Shown here: positions 6,318 to 13,977 of the stretch, in pieces
Layout of the letters: each line of letters opens with the position of its first letter
Numbering within the stretch: the first letter of the stretch is position 1
Source: Pseudomonadota bacterium
GTDB lineage: Bacteria > Pseudomonadota > Gammaproteobacteria > Steroidobacterales > JBCBZW01
Direction of reading: 5' to 3'
Assembly: GCA_039193195.1 (NCBI GenBank)
Contig: JBCCWS010000001.1
Span: 1-64,000 of the forward strand
DNA: 64,000 bases
The notes under the pieces: generated by a model
Database searches by the model: none
What the model saw: only the letters and a program-made list of their open reading frames with translations
What the model was told of the DNA's origin: nothing
Translations under genes and position numbers: made by a program

Positions 6318-7636
6318 CGGTCCGGGAGATAGGTAACACTATCGTCCAAGGACATGGGTTACAGATTAGTCGGCTTTATACTGCCTCATAATCCTCCCAT
6401 ATGCATCTTCGATGCGGTTCATGCGTTCATGGAATCGACCGGTGATGATCGACCCGAACCATACGTCCCATACGCCATCGTCGATCTCCTCGAAGCCAAT
6501 GTATTCGCTAGCTAACGTCGTGGAGGCGCAGACCCATTGGCGATTCCAACGTATTCCGCCGTTAGCAGAGACTAGCCTGACCTCGAAGCGATCTGGGTAT
6601 TCGATAGGTGGGATCTTGTAGGGCATCTCTCGGCTTGAGGCTTGATAGCATTGGGCGGGTGTTCTGCCGTCCAGGGCATCGTGAGGTCGCTCGTGGTTGA
6701 ACTCGTTGACGAAGGTATTGAACTTGCGCTGCTGCGCGTTGAGATTGCCGGCGGGAGGACGAGTAGCCTCGCGCTTCAAGGTCCGATGCATGCGTTCATG
6801 TCTACCGTTCTGTTGAGGTCGGCCCGGTTGGATGAACTCGGGGATGACGCCGAGCCTGACCCACCAGGCAGAGAGCTTGGAGAGTCGTCCTAGAGTGTTG
6901 GTGGCGAAGGGGACGCCGTTGTCGGTACGGATGCGGGCCGGCAGACCATACTCGCGGAAAATGCGCGTAAAAACGCGCTTTGCATCGACGACTTTGGTGG
7001 AGAGTAAGCTCTGGCAAGCGAGCAACATGCGGCTGTAGTCATCGGTGATGGTAAGTGGGTAGCAGTAGATGCCATTGCGAGTCTTGAACTCGCCCTTGTA
7101 GTCGGCGGCCCAGAGTTCGTTAGGTCCGAGGGGTGAGGTATCGGGCTTGCCTGGGTGCCCAGGCTTGCGCCGTCGGGTGGGTGCCGCGGCGACACCGTGT
7201 CGCTTGAGGATGTTGCAGACCGTTGTGCGGGAGGGGAAGGCGAGGTTCGGGTGGCGTGGGGTCAGGAACTGAAGGATCTTCTTACCGCCCCAGCTGGGGT
7301 GGCGCTTTCGCGTCTGCAGGATGAGCGCTTCGATCTCATCAGGTGTCTTAGTGGGGCTGGTGTAGGGGCGTTTAGAGTAATCCTCGAGGCCTTCTGGGCC
7401 GCGTCTGACGTAGCGGCCGATCCACTTGTAGCCGGTCTTCCTGCTAACGCCGTAGCGCTGGCACAGCTCGGTGACGGTGAAGGTGCCTCGCAGGTAGTCG
7501 GAGACGAATCGTACTTTCTGGTCCATAGGTGACGTTTCACTCCAGGGCATGGGGCACCTCCTTGCGGTGGGCCCAAGATTGGAAGAAGCTGTTACCTATG
7601 TCTCTTGACGAAAGTGTTACCTATGTGTGTGGACCG
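6318..7636 (-). mobile_element. IS481-family insertion sequence
   Basis: The element is about 1.3 kb with a single minus-strand transposase. Its ends are long imperfect inverted repeats: the left end at 6318-6364 and the reverse complement of 7590-7636 both contain CGGTCC, then ATAGGTAACACT, then a second GGTTACAG/GGTAACAG about 24 bp inward. The doubled GGTAAC motif at each end probably marks two transposase binding sites. Exact termini and target duplication are not clear. It lies between the secreted-protein gene and attC site 6, within one cassette. Confidence 0.88.
6366..7550 (-). CDS. IS481 family transposase (DDE), intact
   Basis: The 394-aa transposase has an N-terminal helix-turn-helix (FTVTELCQRYGVSRKTGYKWIGRY), an HTH_32-like linker, and an rve integrase core with the DDE triad in ELWAADYKGEF, IRTDNGVPF and GRHERMHRTLK. 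The tail is longer than in many IS481 proteins and includes the GRTPAQCYQAS motif. The start ATG has GGAGGTG upstream. The frame is open, so the copy may be functional. It would integrate a linear or excised form through a cut-and-paste or copy-out path typical for IS3/IS481 relatives. Confidence 0.93.
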   Translation of the reverse strand: MPWSETSPMDQKVRFVSDYLRGTFTVTELCQRYGVSRKTGYKWIGRYVRRGPEGLEDYSKRPYTSPTKTPDEIEALILQTRKRHPSWGGKKILQFLTPRHPNLAFPSRTTVCNILKRHGVAAAPTRRRKPGHPGKPDTSPLGPNELWAADYKGEFKTRNGIYCYPLTITDDYSRMLLACQSLLSTKVVDAKRVFTRIFREYGLPARIRTDNGVPFATNTLGRLSKLSAWWVRLGVIPEFIQPGRPQQNGRHERMHRTLKREATRPPAGNLNAQQRKFNTFVNEFNHERPHDALDGRTPAQCYQASSREMPYKIPPIEYPDRFEVRLVSANGGIRWNRQWVCASTTLASEYIGFEEIDDGVWDVWFGSIITGRFHERMNRIEDAYGRIMRQYKAD

Positions 7637-7648
7637 TACAAAGTGAGC

Positions 7649-7747
7649 GTCTAACAAGTGCGTGCAGTTGTCGCTTGACCCGAGCACCACTCCGGCTGTC
7701 GCCGGAGCGCTCCTCGCCTCAAGCGCAACTGATAGCGAATCGTAGGT
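7649..7747 (+). other. Integron attC recombination site 6, with a damaged R' core
   Basis: R'' is GTCTAAC (7649-7655) and the internal arms TTGTCGCTTGACC and TCAAGCGCAACTG match the other sites. At the right end the expected GTTAGGC reads CGTAGGTG, lacking one T, so the R' core is degenerate. The GTG start of the next reading frame lies within this altered core. The site may be unable to recombine. Confidence 0.85.
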
Positions 7748-8065
7748 GAAGCTCCCGAACCACAACCAGGCCTTAGTCGAGGACGGCAAGATACGGGACT
7801 ACTTGCTTTCCGAGACGCACCCTATCGGTAGGCCCGGTTCTTCCTGACCTTTGGCTACGATGCGTCGGAGTGGGTTCAGCTCAAATCTGATCTTCTTGCT
7901 CTCGTGGCCGCCCACGACGCTGTTGATGCTGGGAGCGGTCCCTGGGGCCGCAAGTACACCGTCGATGGTATGCTCGGGATCTCGTCCAAAGCACGGGTGC
8001 GCACCGTGTGGCTAGTACCCAGCGGTGAGGCAAGCCCCCGATTCATAAAGGCTTATCCTGAGTGA
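7746..8065 (+). pseudogene. DUF6883-like protein, frameshifted
   Basis: The first reading frame gives VKLPNHNQALVEDGKIRDYL LSETHPIGR and then terminates within a few codons. The second frame continues with RFFLTFGYDASEWVQLKSDL, then AHDAVDAGSGPWGRKYTVDG and VRTVWLVPSGEASPRFIKAYPE to a stop at 8063-8065. Together they match the organisation of DUF6883 proteins (KLPNH start, ethhp-GR-kA-fF, GxKYxVDG, VRTVW). A deletion of a few bases around 7833 breaks the frame. The family often sits directly upstream of a DUF4926 gene, as here. Function is unknown; a toxin-like or effector-like role is only speculation. Confidence 0.7.
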
Positions 8066-8304
8066 GCCCTACGCACAAACAACTAGATTCGGTCGTTCTG
8101 ACGGTAGAAAAGCCGGATGCTGGCCTGCGGGCCGGTGATATTGGATCCGTCGTGGAAGTACACGGCGCCGGTGCCTACGAAGTTGAGTTTGTGGCGGCCT
8201 CCGGGCGCACCCAAGCTCTTCTGACCTTGACCGCTGCGGAACTTCGCGCGGTGGAGGATACGGATCTGCTATCTGTGCGCTCCGTAGTAGAGGCTGCTGG
8301 TTAG
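8062..8304 (+). CDS. DUF4926 domain protein
   Basis: The 80-aa protein matches the small beta-barrel-like DUF4926 pattern: LDSVVLTVEKPDAGLRAGDI, GSVVEVHGAGAYEVEFV, and RTQALLTLTAAEL. The GTG start overlaps the stop of the preceding frameshifted DUF6883 gene by 4 bp (GTGA), so the pair was translationally coupled before the upstream gene broke. Such pairing suggests that the small protein may regulate or neutralise its partner, but no function has been established that I know of. It is followed 76 bp later by attC site 7. Confidence 0.78.
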   Translation: MSPTHKQLDSVVLTVEKPDAGLRAGDIGSVVEVHGAGAYEVEFVAASGRTQALLTLTAAELRAVEDTDLLSVRSVVEAAG

Positions 8305-8380
8305 GCTCCTCGTCTTGCCTGCTCCGTTCACTACCTGCCGCAACTCCGGGGCGATGGCTGTGAGCACACTGGATGTTGCG

Positions 8381-8479
8381 GCTTAACCAGTGCGTGCAGT
8401 TGTCGCTTGACCCGAGCACCACTCCGGCTACCGCCGGAGCGGTACTCGCCTCAAGCGCCACTGTGCATCGGCGTTAGGC
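8381..8479 (+). other. Integron attC recombination site 7
   Basis: GCTTAAC (8381-8387) to GTTAGGC (8473-8479), 99 bp, with the CTCCGGC-TACC-GCCGGAG hairpin and the arms TTGTCGCTTGACC / TCAAGCGCCACTG. Very similar to sites 1 and 6. Confidence 0.93.
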
Positions 8480-8492
8480 TGCTTGGAGAAGT

Positions 8493-9359
8493 ATGAGCGA
8501 TCGGTTGGTGGAAGAGATCGAGTATCGCGGACGCTCTGGGGCTACACAGACTTGCCTGACCGCGCTCGCGGAGTTGCTGCAACGTCATTGGGAGATTTCT
8601 CATACGGCGCTTGTGACTTGCGGTCAAAACCACGGCTTCGTAGTGATAGTGCAGGAGTCGTGGCCTATAGTAATTCGCAGCGGGTTTTCATCTGGCTACA
8701 ACGGCGAGGGCCCTCGCGGCCTGGCAACCGCGTTGTCCCTGCTCGGCGAGCGGAACACTGAGGTTGAAGAGTACTGCGTTCCTAAGTCGTTTATGCAGCG
8801 ACTCAACAATGCGCAGCTGCTAGCCAAGGATATTGAGCGCCTGATTGCCCAGAAGCCAGTTCGTCCCACACGCATCTACGACTACATTTGGAGCGGCACT
8901 GACGGCAAGAGGCTGGGGTTCTACGACGCCTATCCGTTGACCCTTCCATGTGCCGTCCTGGATCCACGGCTCGACAAAGTTCTACCGCAATACTTGGTGG
9001 ATCCGGACGCGACCCTCTTGAAGGCGTATGTCCAGCTGGAATCACGGATTCGGGAGCGCTCTCAAGCTGGGAAGGAACCCGGGGTAAGACTCATGCGAAA
9101 GGCCTTCAATCCTGACAACGCCTTACTGAAGTGGCATGGGCGTGATCGAGAGGAGGCGCAATCGCTTATGCATATATTCTCAGGTGTTTACGGGGCGTTC
9201 CGAAATCGAAGGGCACATGAGCCAGTCACGTCGACCCCCGACCTTGCGCTGCGGGAGTTACTCCTTCTAAATGAACTGTATCGACTAGAATCAGAAGCTG
9301 TCGGAGCACTCGAATCAAGCGGCCAAAGCGCTTGTGATGAGCAAGCTGGTGGCGAGTGA
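8493..9359 (+). CDS. Ymh (TIGR02391)-like C-terminal domain protein, possible anti-phage protein
   Basis: The 288-aa soluble protein has a C-terminal segment, roughly residues 200-260, with LMRKAFNPDNALLKW, then EEAQSLMHIFSGVYGAFRNR RAHEP. The order AF..xxxxL followed by (F/L)MxxFxGxxxAxRNxRAH is the signature of the Hypoth_Ymh/TIGR02391 domain, found in many abortive-infection and restriction-associated proteins and related to the Abi/HEPN-like group. The first 190 residues are unassigned and lack signal or membrane segments. GGAGAAG lies just before the ATG. It is the sole gene of its cassette and ends 18 bp before the R'' core of the next attC. A defence role is an inference from the domain. 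Confidence 0.72.
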   Translation: MSDRLVEEIEYRGRSGATQTCLTALAELLQRHWEISHTALVTCGQNHGFVVIVQESWPIVIRSGFSSGYNGEGPRGLATALSLLGERNTEVEEYCVPKSFMQRLNNAQLLAKDIERLIAQKPVRPTRIYDYIWSGTDGKRLGFYDAYPLTLPCAVLDPRLDKVLPQYLVDPDATLLKAYVQLESRIRERSQAGKEPGVRLMRKAFNPDNALLKWHGRDREEAQSLMHIFSGVYGAFRNRRAHEPVTSTPDLALRELLLLNELYRLESEAVGALESSGQSACDEQAGGE

Positions 9360-9377
9360 CAGCGCTAGTGCGACGCA

Positions 9378-9384
9378 GCCTAAC
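9378..9384 (+). other. Left fragment (R'' core) of attC site 8, split by the second IS
   Basis: GCCTAAC, an exact RYYYAAC match, followed after ten bases by the left inverted repeat of IS1111 copy 2. The arrangement is the same as at 1788, so both elements entered attC at the same relative position and in the same orientation. Confidence 0.8.
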
Positions 9385-10816
9385 CCGGCGTACATGGACT
9401 CCTCCCGCAAGTAGCAGTTGAGCGGCTTTGGATCTGGGCGTCGACAGAGAAGCGACTGCAGTCGTACATCCGGCCAGTTGATGAACCGCGACGCCCAGTT
9501 GCTTGTGGGCTTCAGGGCTCTGGCCTTCATGGAATCGGCGTTCGGGGAGCCACACGCAGCAGAGTGCCCTAGGCACGGCCTGGTTATCGGCTTGGCCCCG
9601 AACAGGGCCGACCTGTCATGCCACGATCGCTCGTGCTCTCCCGCGCAACCTATGAGGTAGGTGAGTCGTTTTTGTTATCTGGTGGCTTACGCAGCGCTAA
9701 GGTTTGGCTCACGCGCGTAAGACGTGTCTTTTCACCAGCATGCCCATGCGATGCGAGCCATCTTGTCGGCGATCGCGCACGCGGCCTTGTTGTGTGTGGT
9801 TCGCTCCTGTAGCTGCAACGCCCAGCGCTGTAGCGTATCGAGTGGCCTGTCGCTCTTGACTCGCTGATTTGCTGCTCGCAATAGGGGGCGCGCGCCGTGG
9901 ACCAGGAGCATTCGCAAGTACGGGTCCCCTCGCTTGGAGATCCCGCCGAGCGTTCCTCGAGAGCCGCTGGAGTGTTCTCGAGGGGTGAGACCGATCCACG
10001 AGGCGAGATGATGGCCGGAGCGGAAGTAGCTTGCCTTGCCGGCGCTCGCGAGCATTGCTGTCGCGGTGAGCAAGCCATTGCCCGGGATACCCATCAGTCG
10101 CTTGGCAGACGGGCTTTGCTTGGCGAAGCCGGCGAGTTGGTGTTCGACTGCGTCTACCTTGACCTCGAGGTCGTCGATCTCCTGAAGTAGCGTATGCAGC
10201 GCTGGTCGGAGCATCTGCGGGACAGCGTCGTCATCGATCGACTCAGCGAACATCGCTCGCGCCTTGTTGACGCCCTCCGGCAAGACGATGCCAAACTAGC
10301 GCAGGTGGCCTCGAAGTGCGTTGATGCGCGCAGTGCGCGTGGCCATCCAGCCGGAGCGGGCGCGGTAAAGCGCTTGTAGCGCTTGAGCGTCGACAGGCTT
10401 AATCGGAACGGACAAGATCTCTGTGTTCTTGTCGGCTTCAAGCATCGCTAGGCAATCGGCGCGATCGGTTTTGTTGCGCCGCCGATAGGGCCTGATGTAG
10501 AGGGCGGGGAGCATCCGGACTTCGTGGCCGTGGGCGGCCATCAGGCGCGCCCAATGGCGTGCGCCGCCACACGCCTCGAGGACGAACCGTGACCGCTCCT
10601 GTGTGACGATGAAGGCGCGGAACTCATCATGGGACAGGCGCATCGATCGGCGCTTTGGCTTGGCATCGATGACGACTTCGAATACGAGCTTTGCGGTGTC
10701 AACGGCGATCGTCGTAAGCTTCTGCACTTGGGCTCCTCCTGGCGTACAGCTTGTGGATTCGACAGCACTAGCTTGGCACATTGATGCCGAAAATCGGCGG
10801 GAGGAGTCCACCCCAT
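9385..10816 (-). mobile_element. IS1111-type insertion sequence, copy 2, inside an attC
   Basis: Inverted repeats TGGACTCCTCCCGC (9395-9408) and GCGGGAGGAGTCCA (10797-10810) are identical to those of copy 1, and the flanking CGTACA on the left and CCATCA on the right are shared. The interior is clearly diverged from copy 1, so the two are not a recent duplication of each other. The transposase has an in-frame stop. Length is about 1.43 kb. Confidence 0.92.
9732..10727 (-). pseudogene. IS110/IS1111 transposase with in-frame stop
   Basis: The same protein as copy 1 in two pieces: GTG start at 10727 (AGGAGG upstream), reading QKLTTIAVDTAKLVFEVV, KTDRADCLAMLEADKN and LRGHLR, then TAG where copy 1 has the Glu of LREFGIALPEG; the frame resumes with FGIVLPEGVNKARAMFAESI and continues to LQERTTHNKAACAIADKMAR. 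A single GAG-to-TAG change explains it. Both sides of the stop retain good family sequence, so the inactivation is recent. Trans-complementation by the intact copy is conceivable since the terminal repeats match. Confidence 0.9.
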
Positions 10817-10892
10817 CACAGCAGCTGTCGGCAGGTCAGGCACTACGGCGGACACCATGACCCACGATGTGGTGCCGAGAAGGCCGTTAGGG
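10817..10892 (+). other. Right part of attC site 8, a divergent attC
   Basis: After the IS end, CAGCTGTCGGCAGGTC resembles the left arm of the other sites; GGCACTAC and GTGGTGCC, and TCGGCA and TGCCGA, can pair; GTTAGGG at 10886-10892 resembles the R' core but ends in G rather than a pyrimidine. It differs from the uniform class of sites 1-7. It is the last attC-like structure I can find, so it marks the visible right end of the array. Confidence 0.55.
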
Positions 10893-11001
10893 TCTTGTCG
10901 TCGAGAGCGCTATGCGCACGGCGGGAGGGGGCGCTGGAACCCTAGTTGTACCGTACACTTGGGTAATTGAGGCTCATTTTTTCGTGCAGGGAGTAGCAGT
11001 G

Positions 11002-11196
11002 ATGGGGTTGGGTGGAATCTCGCTTTGGCAGTTGCTGATCATCGTTGCAATCATTGCACCGTTTTGGAGGATTTTCTCGAAGGCAGGCTATAGCCCGTGG
11101 CTGTCGCTACTCTTAGTGCTGCCCCTGGTGAATCTTGTCATGCTCTATTTCCTGGCGTTCTCCGCCTGGCCGGCCCTGAGGAGTAGCGCGCCTTAG
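11002..11196 (+). CDS. Small two-helix membrane protein
   Basis: A 64-aa protein with two hydrophobic helices: ISLWQLLIIVAIIAPFWRIF and SPWLSLLLVLPLVNLVMLYF, linked by SKAGY. The FSKAGYSPWLSLLLVLPLVN stretch is a common pattern of small inner-membrane proteins of unknown function that also occur as integron cassettes. ATG 11002 has AGGGAG eight bases upstream; a start at 10912 would add a 30-residue leader without homology-like character. It lies just after the last attC-like site and no attC follows it, so it could be the last cassette or the first gene outside the array. Confidence 0.7.
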   Translation: MGLGGISLWQLLIIVAIIAPFWRIFSKAGYSPWLSLLLVLPLVNLVMLYFLAFSAWPALRSSAP

Positions 11197-11230
11197 CGTC
11201 GGCGAGACCGTGCCGCGCGTTTGAGCGGCG

Positions 11231-11647
11231 CTACCCATCTCGTCCGGGTTCGTTTGGGTCACTTGAGAACAGTGCAATCTTGTTGCCATGCGGATCGCGA
11301 AGGTAGCCAACGTAGAAACGAGGCCCGTAGGACTCACGGAATCCCGGTTTACCCTCGTCAGAGCCGCCGGCGGCGAGCGCCGCGGCATGAAGCTCGCGCA
11401 CCTGCTGTTGGTTGCGCGCCTGGAATGCGATCATCGACCCGTTGCCGGCCGAGGCCGGACGGCCATCAAAGGGTGGTCTCACGTAGAACTCGGGCGGAGG
11501 AGCGCCCTGACCCGGTGGTTTGGGTTGTGCGTAGGCTAAGCCAGCTGAATTTTCCACGAGTTCGTAGTTGAGGGTGGGTAGGAACGCTGCGTAGAACCGT
11601 TTTGCGCGCTCGATGTCATTGGCGCCAACGGTGATGTAGGCGATCAT
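11231..11647 (-). CDS. VOC family (glyoxalase/bleomycin-resistance fold) protein
   Basis: A single-domain VOC protein of 138 aa: MIAYITVGANDIERAKRFYAA at the start, a middle sheet, and GPRFYVGYLRDPHGNKIALF at the end. The DPHGNKIALF motif supplies the typical last beta strand and the region of the C-terminal metal ligand. The start at 11647 is chosen because it begins directly with the first conserved strand; the open frame extends 19 codons further up. Substrate cannot be predicted: VOC members include glyoxalases, dioxygenases and antibiotic-binding proteins. It is the only minus-strand gene of the 11-18.5 kb stretch. Confidence 0.85.
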   Translation of the reverse strand: MIAYITVGANDIERAKRFYAAFLPTLNYELVENSAGLAYAQPKPPGQGAPPPEFYVRPPFDGRPASAGNGSMIAFQARNQQQVRELHAAALAAGGSDEGKPGFRESYGPRFYVGYLRDPHGNKIALFSSDPNEPGRDG

Positions 11648-12081
11648 GCTGCGTATCTCCGGCCGTGCCCATCCCTTTGCCATGGAGTGTAGCGCACTGC
11701 GCACTGCACCTGTTGTGCACGAACGCGTAGGCTACTCTGGCATCATCGCCCCGGGCGGCTAGGGCATGCGTTCGGACTGATGTTCGGCCATCGCATGAGC
11801 CCGAACCGCAAGCGAGTATCGAGTTTGCACTTAAAGGCGTCGCGGCGGTGTTCGCGGCCGTAGAGAAGATGCAGGATGGCGGCGACAGCATCGCGCGCAC
11901 GTTCGTGAGGAGCCATGGGGTCGGACAGTGGCGCGATTTCTGAGCCCGGAGGGGGTACTCGTCGGCCCGAGCTACTTTCCTTGTTTGCACGAGAAGGGCG
12001 TAGAGGCCGCTACCTGACCTATGCCAGGCCGTCCCAGCGAATCCATTATCGAGGTAGCCGTCGAGTCGGCGGAGAGAGCCC
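11648..12081. other. Intergenic stretch with a possible gene remnant
   Basis: No gene with a start codon is convincing. One plus-strand frame, ending with TGA at about 11941-11943, reads ASIEFALKGVAAVFAAVEKM followed by QDGGDSIARTFVRSHGVGQW, which has the look of real protein. It lacks a credible start and is preceded by a stop at about 11723. It could be the tail of a decayed gene. Confidence 0.35.
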
Positions 12082-12420
12082 ATGATTGAGAGCATCTTCA
12101 AGCTATCGGACAGCATTCGCTACGTGGCGGTCTATAGGGACGGCCAGCTCGAGACCGAAGCCAAGTCCGACACCCTTGGTGCAAGTGGGTCGCAGAGCGA
12201 TCGATACGAGGAGCTCCTGGTCAACCCTACGCTTCTCACCCTAGCTAGCCAACGTGGCAATATCGACTGCGGTGGCCTCAACTACCTGCTGGTGCGCTAC
12301 GGTAACTTCTTCCAGTTCGTTCTGCCCGCCAGCTGGGGGCATGTGTCCGTGTGTATCGAGGTGGAAGCTGATCCTCTTGCCATCGGCGCCCAAGTAGAAG
12401 CCCTGGTGCATCGGCAATGA
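12082..12420 (+). CDS. Conserved-looking small protein, possible roadblock-like fold
   Basis: The 112-aa soluble protein begins at an ATG preceded by GGAGAG. Features: YVAVYRDGQLETEAKSD near the start, SDRYEELLVNPTLLTLASQR in the middle, GGLNYLLVRYGNFFQFVLP and HVSVCIEVEADPLAIGAQVE at the end. The alternation of long helix and beta strands, with G-N-F-x-Q at the start of a strand, is compatible with a roadblock/LC7-type fold, which often acts with small GTPases or two-component proteins; that assignment is tentative. A short open frame follows 45 bp downstream. Confidence 0.7.
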   Translation: MIESIFKLSDSIRYVAVYRDGQLETEAKSDTLGASGSQSDRYEELLVNPTLLTLASQRGNIDCGGLNYLLVRYGNFFQFVLPASWGHVSVCIEVEADPLAIGAQVEALVHRQ

Positions 12421-12465
12421 CCGCTGTGCTTGTGGTGGAGAGTGGCGCGATCGCGGGACTTGTGA

Positions 12466-12699
12466 GTGGCTCCAGTGGTAGCTAGCCCCACAATTCCCGT
12501 GGACTTCTCCGCTCGAGAGTTAGATGGTGCGATCCGGCTCGATTCGCAGCGCACCACTCAGTTCATCATCGACTATGGTATTCAATTGTCCTCGGGCGCG
12601 AGTGTTCGCGTCTCCGATGGTGAGGCAACCGCCCTAGGCGTGTTGGAGTGGCGTTCTGCCGCTTGGGTCGCGAAGGCGCTCAAATGGGAGCCCGAGTAG
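12466..12699 (+). CDS. Small hypothetical protein
   Basis: A 77-aa open frame with GTG start immediately after an in-frame stop. It includes VDFSARELDGAIRLDSQRTT, FIIDYGIQLSSGASVRVSDG and VLEWRSAAWVAKALKWEPE. No domain is recognised. Its residue pattern looks protein-like (amphipathic strands, a Trp-rich end) and it lies on the same strand between two credible genes, so it is listed with low confidence. Confidence 0.4.
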   Translation: MAPVVASPTIPVDFSARELDGAIRLDSQRTTQFIIDYGIQLSSGASVRVSDGEATALGVLEWRSAAWVAKALKWEPE

Positions 12700-12798
12700 T
12701 GCCCGGCTCCCAGCCGATCGTCCTATCCGGAGAACCTGTCGCCACGCTGGGCAGTGCCAGCGATCGCAAAACCGTTTGCTAAGGTAAGTGCGCGCGAA

Positions 12799-13203
12799 AT
12801 GAACCAACGCTTGCTATACGTATCGTTGCTCGTGCGCGACTACGACGAGGCCCTTGCCTTCTTCACCGCTACGCTTGATTTCACCCTGCGAGAGGACACC
12901 TACGTCCGCGAGCAGGATAAGCGATGGGTGGTGATTGATCCGCCTGGGTCCTGTGAGGCTGGCATCGTCCTGGCGCGCCCTTCGACACCGGCGCAGGAAA
13001 CGTTGGTAGGCAAGCAGTGCGGCGGCCGTGTGTGCTTCTTTCTCGGCACAGACGACTTTGCTCGCGACTACGAGAAGATGCGCTCGCGAGGGGTTACCTT
13101 CGTTCGAGCGCCACGGTACGAGCCCTACGGCACCGTGGCGGTGTTCGAGGATCTTTACGGCAACGGGTGGGACCTGCTACAAGCAAACAAGCAGACGCCG
13201 TAG
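12799..13203 (+). CDS. VOC family protein
   Basis: A 134-aa VOC protein: MNQRLLYVSLLVRDYDEALA, FFTATLDFTLREDTY, then FVRAPRYEPYGTVAVFEDLY GNGWDLL. The EPYGTVAVFEDLYGN motif, with its conserved Glu as presumed metal ligand, is characteristic of a common bacterial glyoxalase-superfamily group. The internal ATG at 12799 starts the conserved domain; the open frame begins 15 codons earlier. Substrate unknown. One of four VOC proteins in 4 kb. Confidence 0.88.
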   Translation: MNQRLLYVSLLVRDYDEALAFFTATLDFTLREDTYVREQDKRWVVIDPPGSCEAGIVLARPSTPAQETLVGKQCGGRVCFFLGTDDFARDYEKMRSRGVTFVRAPRYEPYGTVAVFEDLYGNGWDLLQANKQTP

Positions 13204-13977
13204 ACTTGGACGAAGTCTATTGGGAGCCTGACCAAGCGGGGGGCTGCCCGCAGCGAATCGGACGCTGCCAAGGAGCTCCGGTAACGCCTAGCAGGAGCAG
13301 GCGCCTGGATTGTCGAAGGTTGCTGTGAGTCGCTGGCCGCGCTCCTGTTGGCGCGAGGGCCTTTGTTGATCTGGTTGGATCCCGGCCAGATGGCGTGCCT
13401 CTCCCGTTGTCGCGCGAGGCCTTTGGGGGCCGCACAAGTATGCGAGCAAGGATGCTCTGGACCGTAGTCCAAGATGCTCTTGAGCTGGGTGAGCGACCAC
13501 TACCGGCGCACCGACGAGATGTCGTACAAGGCGCATGCGGCCCTGTACAAAGCCTACAAGGGGTCGAAGGTTCACCTGCTGCGACACCGCAGTGTCGATT
13601 CTCGAGCTCTCTGAGCTAATGCAGCAGGCGAAGCCTTGAAGGCTGTCCTCGATAGGCACATCGCCATCGATCACCGTGTCTTCAATAATCTCTCTTCCAG
13701 CCTCCTCTGGAGAAAGGCTTGACAGCCCTTGCGCTCGTTCGACATCGTGGCTGAAGCCAACGCGACCTCATGCCAACGAAGCTATAGGGTTGCGTTGGTG
13801 TGCCATTGGTATCGACTCTCATGATGCCGAGCGTCATCGACATGCCAATGCGTCGGATGGTCGGGAAGCTCGCCGTGCATTCGTGCGTTGAGTTGTCGGA
13901 AGTGCGCCTGCGATGACCGGCGCAAGCGCTGCTCGGAGCACCGTTCGGCGTAAGGACGCTAAGGATGAGGAAACGCC
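13204..13977. other. 774-bp stretch without a confident gene; possible remnants
   Basis: No open frame has both a plausible start and recognisable content. On the minus strand between about 13790 and 13560, one frame reads SLSPEEAGREIIEDTVIDGD followed by VPIEDSLQGFACCISSES, which looks like genuine protein, but continues into low-quality sequence down to 13288. A plus-strand frame near 13490-13600 reads HYRRTDEMSYKAHAALYKAY. These may be decayed genes. Confidence 0.4.
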
